From Blastococcus tunisiensis (GTDB taxonomy: Bacteria; Actinomycetota; Actinomycetes; Mycobacteriales; Geodermatophilaceae), in NCBI RefSeq assembly GCF_900112815.1, contig NZ_FOND01000006.1:128216-192215 (forward strand): a stretch of DNA of 64,000 nt, written 5' to 3'. Shown here in pieces: positions 52,800 to 62,041 of the stretch. A model generated the notes under the pieces. That model had not been told where the DNA came from, did no database searches, and was given only the letters and a program-made list of their open reading frames with translations. A program made the translations under genes and the position numbers. Within the stretch, counting starts at the first letter, position 1; each line of letters starts with the position of its first letter.

Positions 52800-52845
52800 G
52801 CCGGCGCCGACGACGAGGGTCCCGGGCCGCACAGCCCCCCGTATC

Positions 52846-52860
52846 GGGGACCAACCGCAC
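52846..52860 (+). promoter_or_regulatory. Weak DosR-like box upstream of Hsp20
   Basis: GGGGACCAACCGCAC begins with the GGGACC half-site but its second half is poor. It lies 58 bp before the Hsp20 start; GAGGGTCCCGGGCC at 52814 may be a second, inverted half-site. Recorded because hsp20 (acr) is a classic DosR target. Confidence 0.25.
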
Positions 52861-52917
52861 TTCGCGGCGCGACGGGACCGGACGACGGTGGTGACCCACC
52901 CACCAGGAGGAGGACCC

Positions 52918-53394
52918 ATGAGCAGCCTGCAGCGACGCGAGAAGAGCGGGATCCCGGCATCACCCTTCAGCCGGTTGGACCGGATGTTCGACGAGTGGAT
53001 GCGGACCCTGCCGATGAACCGCACCCCGGGCATGGCCTGGGAGACGCGTGGTGAGGACGTGATCGGCGTCGACGAGTACCGCGACGGCGACACCCAGGTC
53101 ATCCGGGCGGAACTCGCGGGCATCGACCCGGACGAGGACGTCGAGCTCACCGTCACCGACGGGATGCTGCGCATCGACGCCGAGCGCCGGGTCGAGAAGG
53201 ACACCGAGGACAAGGGTTACACCCGGCACGAGCTCCGCTACGGGAGGTTCACCCGGAGCCTGCCGATCCCCGACGGCGTCTCCGCGGACGACGTCACGGC
53301 CACCTACAAGGACGGCATCCTCGAGGTCCGCGTCCCCGTCCCGGAGCCGCCGGCACCGCCGGCCCCCACGAAGATCGCCATCAGCAAGGGCTGA
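52918..53394 (+). CDS. Hsp20/alpha-crystallin small heat-shock protein
   Basis: The 158-residue protein starts at an ATG after AGGAGGAGG. The N-terminus is short (PFSRLDRMFDEWMRTLP). The alpha-crystallin domain spans about 45-140: VIRAELAGIDPDEDVELTVTDGMLRIDAER, GYTRHELRYGRFTRSLPIPDGV, and ATYKDGILEVRVPVPE. It is an ATP-independent holdase, close to the Acr/HspX type induced in hypoxic actinobacteria. Confidence 0.94.
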   Translation: MSSLQRREKSGIPASPFSRLDRMFDEWMRTLPMNRTPGMAWETRGEDVIGVDEYRDGDTQVIRAELAGIDPDEDVELTVTDGMLRIDAERRVEKDTEDKGYTRHELRYGRFTRSLPIPDGVSADDVTATYKDGILEVRVPVPEPPAPPAPTKIAISKG

Positions 53395-53500
53395 CGTCCC
53401 GCCCGCCCGGCCCACGGACGGGCGGGCACCACCTGTCGCGCGCGACCAGGGGTCGGCGCACCGGGTCCCACCCGCTCCCCGCGAGAAGGACAGCACCGGC

Positions 53501-53956
53501 ATGACGACCGTTCCGATCGAACTCATCGAGCGGGTACGGACTCCGGCGGCCGTCGTCCGCGGCCACGTCACCGTCCCGGAGATCGCCGGTTTCCTGGGCA
53601 CCGCGTTCACCGACGTGCTGGAGCTCCTGGAGCGCCAGCACCGGGAGCCTGCCGGGCCACCGTTCGCCCGGTACCGGCCGACCGGCGACGGCTTCGACGT
53701 CGAGGCCGGGTTTCCCTCCAGCGCGCCCGTCGACCCGATCGGGTCCGTCATGCCGGCAGAGCTGCCGGAAGGCCTCGCCGCCACCGCGGTGCACCGGGGC
53801 TCCTACGAGACGGTGGACGAGACCTGCGACGCCGTCGCGGCGTGGATGACCGCGCACGGCTACCGTCCGGCGGGCGACGCCTGGGAGTCCTACCTCTCCG
53901 GTCCCGGGGTTGCCGAACCCCGGACGCTCGTGACCGTCCCCTGCGTGGCCGGCTGA
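53501..53956 (+). CDS. GyrI-like small-molecule-binding domain protein
   Basis: The 151-residue protein consists of a single AraC-effector-binding (GyrI-like/SHS2) domain: RTPAAVVRGHVTVPEI, FEVEAGFP-like FDVEAGFPSSAPV, ATAVHRGSYETVDETCDAVAAWM, and a late WESYLSGPG with the binding-site Glu. There is no DNA-binding domain, so it probably acts as a ligand-binding or hydrolytic stand-alone protein. It converges with the P-type ATPase gene, with a 10-bp gap. Confidence 0.82.
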   Translation: MTTVPIELIERVRTPAAVVRGHVTVPEIAGFLGTAFTDVLELLERQHREPAGPPFARYRPTGDGFDVEAGFPSSAPVDPIGSVMPAELPEGLAATAVHRGSYETVDETCDAVAAWMTAHGYRPAGDAWESYLSGPGVAEPRTLVTVPCVAG

Positions 53957-53966
53957 GTCTCGGGCC

Positions 53967-56438
53967 TCAGCCGTGGCCGCCGACCGGCGCACCGGCGCGC
54001 CGGTCCGCCACGGTAGCCGTGACGCGCTCGGCGGCCTCCACGACGAGCGCGCCCGCGACCCCGATGGGCACCGCGAGCAGCAGAGTGCGGGGCGTCACCT
54101 CGAGCAGCACGATCCCGCTGCCGATCGCCGGCACCAGCAGCACCAGGAGGACGATCCCGGCCATGGTCCCGATCAGCGCCAGCTTCCAGGCCACCAGCGG
54201 GCGGGCGAGGATCACCAGCGTCCACAGCGCGACCATGAGCACCACGACGGTCGCCGTCGTCCGCGCCCCCGCGACCCCGTCGCCCGGGTCGAGGGCCCTG
54301 GACAGCGCGTAGCCGGCGTACGCGGCGACGCCGATGGTCGCCCCGGCCGGCAGGGAGAACCGCAGCACCCGGGCGAGGAAGCCGGGGACGTACCGGCGCC
54401 GGTTGGGGCCGAGCGCCAGGAAGAAGCCGGGCACCCCGATCGTCACGATCGAGATGAGGGTGAGCTGGATCGGCTCGAGCGGATAGGCGCTCAGCGTGGC
54501 GACGGTGATCAGGGCCAGCACGACCGAGTACACGTTCTTGACCAGGAACAGGCTGGCCGCGCGCTCGATGTTGGCGATGACCCGGCGCCCCTCCGCCACG
54601 GCGGCCGGGAGGTGGGCGAACCGCCCGTCGAGCAGGACCAGCTGGGCGACCGCACGGGTGGCCGGTGATCCGTTGCCCATGGCCACGCCGATGTCGGCGT
54701 CCTTCAGCGCCAGTGCGTCGTTGACCCCGTCCCCCGTCATCGCGACCACGTGGCCGCGCCGCTGCAGGGCGGCCACCATCGCCCGCTTCTGGTGCGGGGT
54801 GACGCGACCGAAGACGCTGTGCGCCTCCATGGCCTCCGCCAGCGCCTCGAGGTCCTCGGGCAGCGTCCGGGCGTCGACGGCGTCCGCCGCCCCGGTGACG
54901 CCCGGGACCCCCACGCTCGCCGCCACGACGCCGACCGTCCGCGGGTTGTCCCCGGAGATGACCTTGAGCGCCACCCCCTGCTCGGTGAAGAAGCCGAGCA
55001 CGTCCGCGGCGTCCTCGCGGATGCGTTCGGCGAGGACGACCAGGGCGACGGGCTCGAGGCCGGCCGGCAGCACGGCGTCGCCGTCGAGCACGGCCGGCGC
55101 CTGCTTCGAGCAGGCGAGCAGGAGGACCCGGCGGCCCTCCGCCGCCAGGGCGTCCGAGCGGGTTCGTGCCTGCCCCGTGGCCCCGGGCGCTGGGACCGGC
55201 AGCAACATCTCGGGTGCACCCAGCACCCAGGTGGACCCGGTCGTGGTCCGGACGGCGGACCACTTGCGCGCCGACGAGAACGGCACCGTGTCGACGGGCG
55301 CCCCGTCCGGGGACGGGAACGCCGCGGCGAGCGCGGCCGCGGTGGCGTTGGCGCTGTCCGACCCGGCGAGCAGGCCGAGGGCCCCGCGGACCTGGCCCTC
55401 CGGGACGGCACTCCCGTCGAGCCGCTCCAGCCGGTCGAACCGGACGTCGCCGTAGGTGAGCGTGCCGGTCTTGTCCAGGCAGACGACGTCCACCCGGGCC
55501 AGGCCCTCGACCGCCGGGAGCTCCTGGACGAGCACCTGGCGGCGGGCCAGGCTGAGCGTCGCGACCATGAAGGCCAGCGTCGTGAGGAGGACGAGCCCCT
55601 CCGGGATCATGCCGACGAGCGCGGCGACCGTGCCGGTCACCGCCTCCCGCCACCCCTCGTTCTCGGTCGTGCGGAACTGGCTCCACAGCACCAGCGGCCC
55701 GACGACCACCAGCACGACCGCGATCGCGCGCAGCAGCCGGTTCGTGCTCGACACGAGCTCGGAGAAGGTGATGGTGAACCGGCGGGCCTCCGTCGACAGC
55801 CGGGTCGCGTAGGCGGAGTCCCCGACCGCGACCGCCTGGACCGTTGCCTGGCCGGCCACCACGATCGAGCCGGACCACACGTCGTCCCCGGCGTCCTTGG
55901 CGACGGCGTCGGCCTCACCCGTGAGCAGTGATTCGTCCACCGCCAGACCGGCCGAGTCCAGCACCACGCCGTCGGCCGGCACCTGGTCCCCGGCGGCCAG
56001 GACGAGCAGGTCGTCGAGCACCACCTCAGCCACGGGGAACTCGCGCTCGATCCCGTCCCGGACGACCCGGGCCCGGGGGGCGTTGAGCACGGCGAGCCGG
56101 TCGAGGGTCCGCTTGGCCCGCAGCTCCTGGACGATCCCGATCGCGGCGTTGGCGACCACCACGCCCCCGAAGGTGGCGTTCTGCCAGCGGCCGGTGAGCG
56201 CGGCGACCACCCACAGCGCCGCGAGCAGCCCGTTGAAGAAGGTGAAGACGTTGGCCCGCACGATCTCCGCCAGGGTCCGGCTCGTGCGGACCGAGGTGAC
56301 GTTGGTCCGCCCCGCCGCGATCCGCTCCCGCACGGCCGCGGCGGTCAGGCCCTCCGGCGCCGTCACGGGCCGCTGCGGCAACATCGCCCGTGAGGCCGGG
56401 CCGGGCCGCCCGCCGGCGGCGTCCTCGGTGGTGGTCAC
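53967..56438 (-). CDS. P-type cation-transporting ATPase (CtpE-like)
   Basis: The 823-residue ATPase has the actuator motif LLTGEADAV near 168, the membrane motif GMIPEGLVLLTTLAFM near 277, the phosphorylation site CLDKTGTLTYGD with the aspartate near 310, and the hinge AMTGDGVNDALALKDADIGVAMGNG near 580, with about ten helices. PEGLVLL is the CtpE pattern; the mycobacterial homologue is linked to Ca2+ uptake. Its GTG start overlaps the stop of the membrane kinase gene by 4 bp. Confidence 0.9.
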   Translation of the reverse strand: MTTTEDAAGGRPGPASRAMLPQRPVTAPEGLTAAAVRERIAAGRTNVTSVRTSRTLAEIVRANVFTFFNGLLAALWVVAALTGRWQNATFGGVVVANAAIGIVQELRAKRTLDRLAVLNAPRARVVRDGIEREFPVAEVVLDDLLVLAAGDQVPADGVVLDSAGLAVDESLLTGEADAVAKDAGDDVWSGSIVVAGQATVQAVAVGDSAYATRLSTEARRFTITFSELVSSTNRLLRAIAVVLVVVGPLVLWSQFRTTENEGWREAVTGTVAALVGMIPEGLVLLTTLAFMVATLSLARRQVLVQELPAVEGLARVDVVCLDKTGTLTYGDVRFDRLERLDGSAVPEGQVRGALGLLAGSDSANATAAALAAAFPSPDGAPVDTVPFSSARKWSAVRTTTGSTWVLGAPEMLLPVPAPGATGQARTRSDALAAEGRRVLLLACSKQAPAVLDGDAVLPAGLEPVALVVLAERIREDAADVLGFFTEQGVALKVISGDNPRTVGVVAASVGVPGVTGAADAVDARTLPEDLEALAEAMEAHSVFGRVTPHQKRAMVAALQRRGHVVAMTGDGVNDALALKDADIGVAMGNGSPATRAVAQLVLLDGRFAHLPAAVAEGRRVIANIERAASLFLVKNVYSVVLALITVATLSAYPLEPIQLTLISIVTIGVPGFFLALGPNRRRYVPGFLARVLRFSLPAGATIGVAAYAGYALSRALDPGDGVAGARTTATVVVLMVALWTLVILARPLVAWKLALIGTMAGIVLLVLLVPAIGSGIVLLEVTPRTLLLAVPIGVAGALVVEAAERVTATVADRRAGAPVGGHG

Positions 56439-58117
56439 AGGAGGCCACCGGCCCGCAGGTTCAGCCCCACGACGAGCAGCGCCAGCACGATGCCCACGAC
56501 GGCGCCCACGGCCAGCAGCACGCGGAGCAGGCTCCAGCTCTGCATGCTGATCCGCGGGTGCGCCGGCAGCGAGCGGCGGAACTCGGCCGGCAGGTCACGG
56601 TGGTGGGCGTCGAGCAGGCGGCGCAGCTGGCGGGGCACCGTCAGCGAACTAGTCGCCGCGAAGGCCTCGGCCAGGTCCTCCGCCGCGAAGAGCCGACCCG
56701 CCCGGGCCAGCACGCGCTCGGGCCCGGCCACCAGCGCCAGGATCAGCATCATGTTGGCCAGGTCGACGGCCTGCCGCCACCGCGACGGGCGCAGCTCGCC
56801 GAAGGAGACGTCGATCAGGACCACCCGGCTCCCCTGGACCAGGACGTTCGAGGGCTTGATGTCGCGGTGCGCGGCGCCGGCCTGCCACAGCCGGTGGATC
56901 TGCAGCAGGGCGTCGTCGATCACGGCGTCGGACACCCCGGACTCGAGGATCTCCACCGAGTCCGGGACCAGCTCGGTCACCAGCAGGTACTCCCGGCCGG
57001 CGACCACCTCGACCACTCCCCCGGGCTCGGGTACCTGCACACCGCCGTCGCGCAGCAGCCGGAGCATGTAGTCCTCGTGCTCGACCAGGCGGCGGACGGA
57101 GGAGAACGGGGCCTCGTCCTCCAGCCGGCCGTACCGGAGCACGCGCACGTACTTGTACCACCGGTCCGACCGCAGGTGCGTGGTCGCGTACAGCTTGCCG
57201 AACAGCACACCGGGAGCGCCGTCGGCGACGACCAGCCGGCACGGGGTGGACCCGGCGGACCCGTCGAGCCGGTACGGGTCGATGTCGCGGAGCGGGATGC
57301 CGAGCTGGTCGCGCACCGCGGCGACGATCCGGCCCTTGCGTGCGGCGTCGAGGCGCAGGTGGGCCCGCACCTGGCGGTGGTAGACGACGGGGAACTCGCG
57401 TTCCGGCGCGAAGAGGGCGAAGGCGAGCGCCGCGGTACTGCACCCCAGTCCGGCGCTGACCACCGTCGCGGTGGCGCTGTCCAGGCTCATCGCCACCCGG
57501 TCGGCGGCGACGGCGACGACGGCCAGCACCCCCGCCGCACCCGCGACCCGGCGCCAGCGGCCGGGCGGAGCGAGCACCAGGACCGTCGCGGCGACCAGCG
57601 CCGACACGACGATCACCGGCCAGGCCGGAACGACGACGGCGTCGTCGGAGCCGGTCACCCCGCGCCGTACCGCCCGGACGAACGCACCGTCGCCCGCGAT
57701 CACCTGCGCCGCCGCCGCGACGACCGACACCGTGCCGAGGTACACGACCAGGTGCCGCCACCGGGCGAACCACGCCAGCACGACGGCGGCCGGCACCCAG
57801 ATGACGCGGTACTCCGCCATGTCCGCGATCCCGTCGAGTTCCCTGGCCAGCGTCGGCAGGTCCCCACCACGCAGCAGGTCACCGACGGCGCGGTCGACGG
57901 TCTGCACGGCGCTCGTCTGCTCGGTGACCACCCGGAGCAGCACGAGGGCGACGATCGACGCGACGAGGACGGCCGACCACACCGCCAGCAGGCGCCGGTC
58001 ACGCCCGGTCGGGACCGGCTCCTGGCCGGACGGACGGCGCCGCGCCACGGCGGCCGACCACGGCGGGCGCCGGACGTCCGAAGCGCGCACGAACGTGCCG
58101 CGGGGCGGGGTGTCCAC
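56435..58117 (-). CDS. Membrane-anchored kinase-like protein with decayed PAP2 region
   Basis: The 560-residue protein has about six N-terminal helices (40-230), a cytoplasmic kinase-like domain and C-terminal helices (530-555). The kinase part has a Lys in LFGKLYATT, a full HRDIKPSNVLV catalytic loop near 417 and VLIDVSFGEL, where DVS replaces DFG. The membrane half corresponds in position to the PAP2 domain of the paralogue at 59609, but the K-x6-RP, SGH and R-x5-H signatures are absent. Coupled to the P-type ATPase; it may regulate transport or phosphorylate a lipid. Confidence 0.75.
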   Translation of the reverse strand: MDTPPRGTFVRASDVRRPPWSAAVARRRPSGQEPVPTGRDRRLLAVWSAVLVASIVALVLLRVVTEQTSAVQTVDRAVGDLLRGGDLPTLARELDGIADMAEYRVIWVPAAVVLAWFARWRHLVVYLGTVSVVAAAAQVIAGDGAFVRAVRRGVTGSDDAVVVPAWPVIVVSALVAATVLVLAPPGRWRRVAGAAGVLAVVAVAADRVAMSLDSATATVVSAGLGCSTAALAFALFAPEREFPVVYHRQVRAHLRLDAARKGRIVAAVRDQLGIPLRDIDPYRLDGSAGSTPCRLVVADGAPGVLFGKLYATTHLRSDRWYKYVRVLRYGRLEDEAPFSSVRRLVEHEDYMLRLLRDGGVQVPEPGGVVEVVAGREYLLVTELVPDSVEILESGVSDAVIDDALLQIHRLWQAGAAHRDIKPSNVLVQGSRVVLIDVSFGELRPSRWRQAVDLANMMLILALVAGPERVLARAGRLFAAEDLAEAFAATSSLTVPRQLRRLLDAHHRDLPAEFRRSLPAHPRISMQSWSLLRVLLAVGAVVGIVLALLVVGLNLRAGGLL

Positions 58118-58184
58118 GTCGTCCTCCCGGTACCGGTCTCCCGGTGAGCACCGGACCCCCGCGATCCTGCCTCACGGGCGGGGT

Positions 58185-58295
58185 CGGGTCCCGGGACGAG
58201 CGGCCCTGCCCGCCGGGACGGAGGTCCTGCCAGCGGGCAGGGCCGGGTCCCGGGACGAGCGGCCTTGCCCGCCGGGACGGAGGTCCTGCCAGCGG
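58185..58295. repeat. Direct repeat, 2 x 52 bp, with DosR-like boxes
   Basis: 58185-58236 and 58244-58295 are 52-bp copies (period 59) with a single C/T mismatch. Each copy contains GGGACGAGCGGCCYT (58193-58207; 58252-58266) and GGGACGGAGGTCCT (58215-58228; 58274-58287), both resembling dormancy-regulator boxes. GGCCCTGCCCGC (58203-58214) also pairs with GCGGGCAGGGCC (58233-58244). It lies upstream of the kinase-ATPase operon, which starts at 58117. Confidence 0.8.
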
Positions 58296-58318
58296 TCTGC
58301 CGGCCGCGCCGGCGGCCG

Positions 58319-59344
58319 TCAGGACGCGGCGACTGCAGGCCGCACGTGCCCGGGAGCCTCCGCCGGCCGGTCGGCCCCGGGCGGCACGACGAGGACGGGG
58401 CAGGCCGAGGAGACCAGGCAGCGCAGGGCCACCGACCCCAGCAGCAGCCCGCGGATCCCCCCGCGACCACGGCTGCCCACCACGAGCAGCTCCGCGCCGT
58501 GGGACCAGCTGACCAGCACCTCCGCCGGGATCCCCTCGACGACGGCCACCCGCACGTCGGGGGCCGACCCGCCGCCGGCGGCTCGATCGTCGGCGAGCGC
58601 CTCGTCGACCATCGCGGCGGCGCCGTGCTCCACGTCGGCCCGGATGCCCTCGAAGCTCGGGGCCACGCTCTCGTCGAGCTCGGTCCACCTGCCACCGGGG
58701 TCGTAGGCGGCGACGGCCTCCACGGCGGCGCCCAGCCGTCGCGCTTCGGTGATCGCGACCCGGAGGGCGGCCCGGGCGTGGGCGGAGCCGTCGATGCCGA
58801 CCACCACGAGCGGTGGCCCGGCGGGCCGTTCCGCCGCAGGCGACGGCACGACGAGCACCGGGCACGCGGCCCCGGCCACGCACTGCAGCGCCACCGAGCC
58901 GAGCACCGCGCTCCGCACCGCCCCCCGCCCGCGGCTGCCCACCACGAGCAGGTCCGCGTGCCGCGAGCGCTCGACGAGCACCGGCGCGGCCGGGCCCTCG
59001 GAGACGGAGACCAGGATCCGCGGCGCACCGCCGTCGGCGGCCGGGACCCCCGACGGGCCCCGCTGGACGTCGGCGACGATCTCCCGGACGGCGGCCTCGA
59101 GACCCTGCCGGAGGGCTGCCGGGTCAGGCACCACCGCGGGCGTCCCGCCGGCCCACGGGAGCGGCAGCGGGTACGTCGCGACCACCTCCACGTCCACCCC
59201 TCGCCGGGCCGCGGCCGTCAACCCGTACGCGAGTGCCTCCCGGCTGCCCGGCGAGCCGTCGACCCCGACCACGACGTGCCGCCCGCCGCCATCGGCGAGC
59301 CGCCGGTCCTCGGCCGTGCGCCCGGACGGAAACTCCTCGTGCAT
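58319..59344 (-). CDS. Tandem universal stress protein
   Basis: The 341-residue protein starts at the ATG giving MHEEFPSG with GAGGAGCAG upstream; the longer frame is unconserved. Two USP domains: VVVGVDGSPGSREALAYG ... LLVVGSRGRGAVRSAVLGSVALQCV, and VVVGIDGSAHARAALRVA ... LLVVGSRGRGGIRGLLLGSVALRCL. Both keep the G-x2-G-x9-G(S) nucleotide-binding motif, so this copy should bind ATP, like Rv2623-type proteins. Confidence 0.92.
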   Translation of the reverse strand: MHEEFPSGRTAEDRRLADGGGRHVVVGVDGSPGSREALAYGLTAAARRGVDVEVVATYPLPLPWAGGTPAVVPDPAALRQGLEAAVREIVADVQRGPSGVPAADGGAPRILVSVSEGPAAPVLVERSRHADLLVVGSRGRGAVRSAVLGSVALQCVAGAACPVLVVPSPAAERPAGPPLVVVGIDGSAHARAALRVAITEARRLGAAVEAVAAYDPGGRWTELDESVAPSFEGIRADVEHGAAAMVDEALADDRAAGGGSAPDVRVAVVEGIPAEVLVSWSHGAELLVVGSRGRGGIRGLLLGSVALRCLVSSACPVLVVPPGADRPAEAPGHVRPAVAAS

Positions 59345-59420
59345 GGCTGCTCCTCGCTGGCCGGCCCGGCGACACCGGGGACTGGGACCGACGATGTCGA
59401 CGGTCGCCCGTGCCCGCCGC

Positions 59421-59456
59421 GGGCCAAGGTCTCGAGGACGGGATGACCTTGTGCCC
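59421..59456. promoter_or_regulatory. DosR-like boxes between USP and PAP2-kinase genes
   Basis: GGGCCAAGGTCTC (59421-59433; reverse GAGACCTTGGCCC) and GGATGACCTTGTGCCC (59441-59456) lie in the divergent gap between the USP (minus, start 59344) and the PAP2-kinase fusion (plus). Both share the ACCTTGNNCCC core seen at other stress genes in this window. Confidence 0.42.
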
Positions 59457-59608
59457 GGTCCGCCGCCCGACGGTTCCCGCGGTGCGCGCACGAGGGGTGC
59501 GCCCTGGTGAGCCGGTCAGTAGCCTCCGTGGTGCGCCGGGACCGGGTGCCTTCCCGCCCGGGTCGGAAGACCCTCCCTGGTCGCCCCGGCAGGAAGTGGA
59601 CTGGCACG

Positions 59609-62041
59609 GTGACGATCGAAGAGGTGACTCCTCCGGCGACCGCGCAGCCCGGTGCCGAGCGCCGGCACCGCGTGCCGAGGGTGCAGCGGCATCCCGTCGA
59701 CCTGGTCCGGGTCGCGCTGGGGCTGGCGATCTTCGGCGTCGGGTTCCTCATCGCGCAGCGCGGCGAACTGCCGGTGCTCGAGCGGGACCTGTTCCGGATC
59801 GTCAACGACCTGCCCGAGATCGTCTTCCCGATCGTCTGGGCCGTCATGCAGCTCGGCAACGTCGTCGCCGTGCCGGTCGTCGCCGGCGTCGCCGCGCTGA
59901 CCCGGCGCTTCCGCATGGCCCGCGACATGCTGGTGGCGGGGCTGCTCGCCTACCTCGCCGCCGACCTGGTCAAGAGCGTCGTCGGGCGCGAACGGCCGGT
60001 GGGGCTGGTCGAGGCGAACCTGCTCGACGGCAACGTCAGCGGGATCGGCTTCATCTCCGGTCACGCCGCCGTGGCGGCGGCCCTGGCGACGGCCGCGGTG
60101 CCCTACCTCTCCCGTCGCGGGCGGCGGATGGCGTGGGCGCTGGCCTGGACGGTGGCGATCGCCCGGGTCTACGTCGGCGCGCACCTCCCGCTGGACATCC
60201 TCGGCGGAGCGGCGGTGGGCTGGGCGATCGGCTCCCTCGTGCACTACCTGTTCGGAGTGCCGCGCTGGGAGCCGGAGCCGGCCCGGATCGCGGGGATGCT
60301 GCAGCGCTTCGGCCTCCCCGTGCGTGACCTCCGCCCCGCCGACGTGGTCGCCCGCAGCTCGCACCCGTTCGTCGCGGTGGACGACGACGGGCGGCGGCTC
60401 TACGTCAAGGCGCTCGACCCCGACCGGTTCGAGCGGGACTGGCTCTACCGGCTCTGGCGGGTGATCGCCGTGCGCGACATCAAGGACGCGGACGCCGTCG
60501 CGCCGCTGGGCCAGCAGGCGGAGCACGAGGCGGTGGCGGCCATGACCGCGCGGGAGCGCGGGGTTCGGGTTCCGGCCGTGGTGCTGGCCCGGGGCACCGA
60601 CCGGGGCGGCGTCGTGGTCCAGGAGCACGTCCCCGGGCGGCCGCTGGACGACCTCCTGCCCGCGGAGATCACGCCGGACCTGCTCGGGGCGGTGTGGCAG
60701 CAGGTCGCCCGCCTCCGGGCCGCCCGCATCGCCCACCACGACCTGGTGGCCTCCAGCGTGCTCGTCGACGGCAGCGGCGCCCCCTGGATCGTCGACTTCG
60801 GCAACGCGCAGACGGGCGCCGACGAGCAGTCGCTGGACGGCGACGCGGCCGAGCTCATGGCCTCCCTGGCGCTGCACGTCGAGCCGGAGCTGGTCGTCGG
60901 GTCCGCCATCGACGGTCTGGGGGCGGGCGCGGTCGCGGCCGCGCTGCCGGGGCTCGCGCCGCTGACTCTCTCCTCGGTCACCCGGGACGGGATGCGCACC
61001 CGGCCCGGCCGGCTCCGGGCGCTGCGCCGCGAGGTCCGGCGACGGCTGCAGCTTCCGGACCCGGACCGCCCGGAGTTCGGGCCGCCCGGCGCCGTGGCCC
61101 GGACGGCGGTCGGGACCGGTGTCGTCCTCGTCCTCGTCGGGATGCCCCTCCTGGCCGGGGCGTCCGCGGTGCTCGGGTCCGTCGAGGAGGGCGGCTGGCG
61201 CTGGCTGGGCGGCGCGCTCGCCCTGGCGGTGCTGGCCCGTGTCGCGATGGCGGCCGCTGCACTGCTCACCGTCGACCGCCGGCTGGCGCTGGGCCGCACC
61301 GTCGGCGCGACGATGGCCGCGGACGGGGCCTCGCTGCTGCACGGGCGAATCGGATGGCGGCGCTCGGCGGCCCGGTTCCTGGAGCGCGCCGGCGTGGTCC
61401 CCGAGGAAGCCCGCCGGGCCACGGACCGGTTCGTCGCCGGGGCGATCGCTGCCGCCCTCGTCGTCGCCCTGGTCACCTTGGTCCTCGCCGTCGTCGAGGG
61501 ACGGCTCACCGGCTGGCGCAGTCCGGAGGCGCTCGTCCCGGCCGTCCTGCTCGGGCTGGCTGCGTGGGCGCTCGTCCTCACCGGCCAGGAGCTGGCCGGT
61601 CGGCACGGTGCCGCGACCGCCCCGCAGGGGGGCGCGGAGCCACCGCGGCAGGTGACCCGGACGCTGCGCGACGCCCTCGCGTGGCGGCCCGGTCGTCCGG
61701 CTCCGGCCTGGAACTGGTGGCCGCAGCTGGGATGGGCGACGGCGGGCGTGGCCCTGGAAGCCGCAGTCCTCGCCGCGACGGTGCACGCCGTGGGCGGTGA
61801 CGTGGCGCTGCTGGCGACCACCACCGTCTACGGCGCGCTGCACCTGCTGTGGTCGGTGTTCCCGGTCACCGGCATGCCCGGTGCCGCCGACGTCTCCCTC
61901 CTGCTGGCCCTCCTCTCGCTGGGGGCGCCGCTGGCCAGCGCCTGTGCAGGGGTGCTCGCCTTCCGGTTGCTGACCTTCTGGATCCCGGCCGGTCTGGGTT
62001 CGCTCCTCTCCGTCCGGTTCGAGCACCGTCACCTGACGTGA
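59609..62041 (+). CDS. PAP2 phosphatase - kinase-like - flippase-like trimodular membrane protein
   Basis: About 810 residues from GTG 59609; GTG 59507 would add 34 basic residues. The PAP2 domain (to ~215) is intact: KSVVGRERP, ISGHAAVAAAL and RVYVGAHLPLDILGG. A kinase/APH-like domain follows (240-470) with LYVKALDPDR, HHDLVASSVLV and WIVDFGNAQ; the usual catalytic-loop Asn is Ser. The C-terminal ~300 residues have several helices and a PG-x(2)-DVSLLLALLSLG block like the lysyl-PG synthase/flippase (UPF0104) domain. GTGA overlap with the next flippase-like gene. Likely envelope lipid remodelling. Confidence 0.8.
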   Translation: MTIEEVTPPATAQPGAERRHRVPRVQRHPVDLVRVALGLAIFGVGFLIAQRGELPVLERDLFRIVNDLPEIVFPIVWAVMQLGNVVAVPVVAGVAALTRRFRMARDMLVAGLLAYLAADLVKSVVGRERPVGLVEANLLDGNVSGIGFISGHAAVAAALATAAVPYLSRRGRRMAWALAWTVAIARVYVGAHLPLDILGGAAVGWAIGSLVHYLFGVPRWEPEPARIAGMLQRFGLPVRDLRPADVVARSSHPFVAVDDDGRRLYVKALDPDRFERDWLYRLWRVIAVRDIKDADAVAPLGQQAEHEAVAAMTARERGVRVPAVVLARGTDRGGVVVQEHVPGRPLDDLLPAEITPDLLGAVWQQVARLRAARIAHHDLVASSVLVDGSGAPWIVDFGNAQTGADEQSLDGDAAELMASLALHVEPELVVGSAIDGLGAGAVAAALPGLAPLTLSSVTRDGMRTRPGRLRALRREVRRRLQLPDPDRPEFGPPGAVARTAVGTGVVLVLVGMPLLAGASAVLGSVEEGGWRWLGGALALAVLARVAMAAAALLTVDRRLALGRTVGATMAADGASLLHGRIGWRRSAARFLERAGVVPEEARRATDRFVAGAIAAALVVALVTLVLAVVEGRLTGWRSPEALVPAVLLGLAAWALVLTGQELAGRHGAATAPQGGAEPPRQVTRTLRDALAWRPGRPAPAWNWWPQLGWATAGVALEAAVLAATVHAVGGDVALLATTTVYGALHLLWSVFPVTGMPGAADVSLLLALLSLGAPLASACAGVLAFRLLTFWIPAGLGSLLSVRFEHRHLT

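Noticed and set aside
53890-55878. 662-residue minus-strand frame within the P-type ATPase
   Set aside because: Arg/Gly-rich shadow; all ATPase motifs are in the neighbouring frame (53967-56438).
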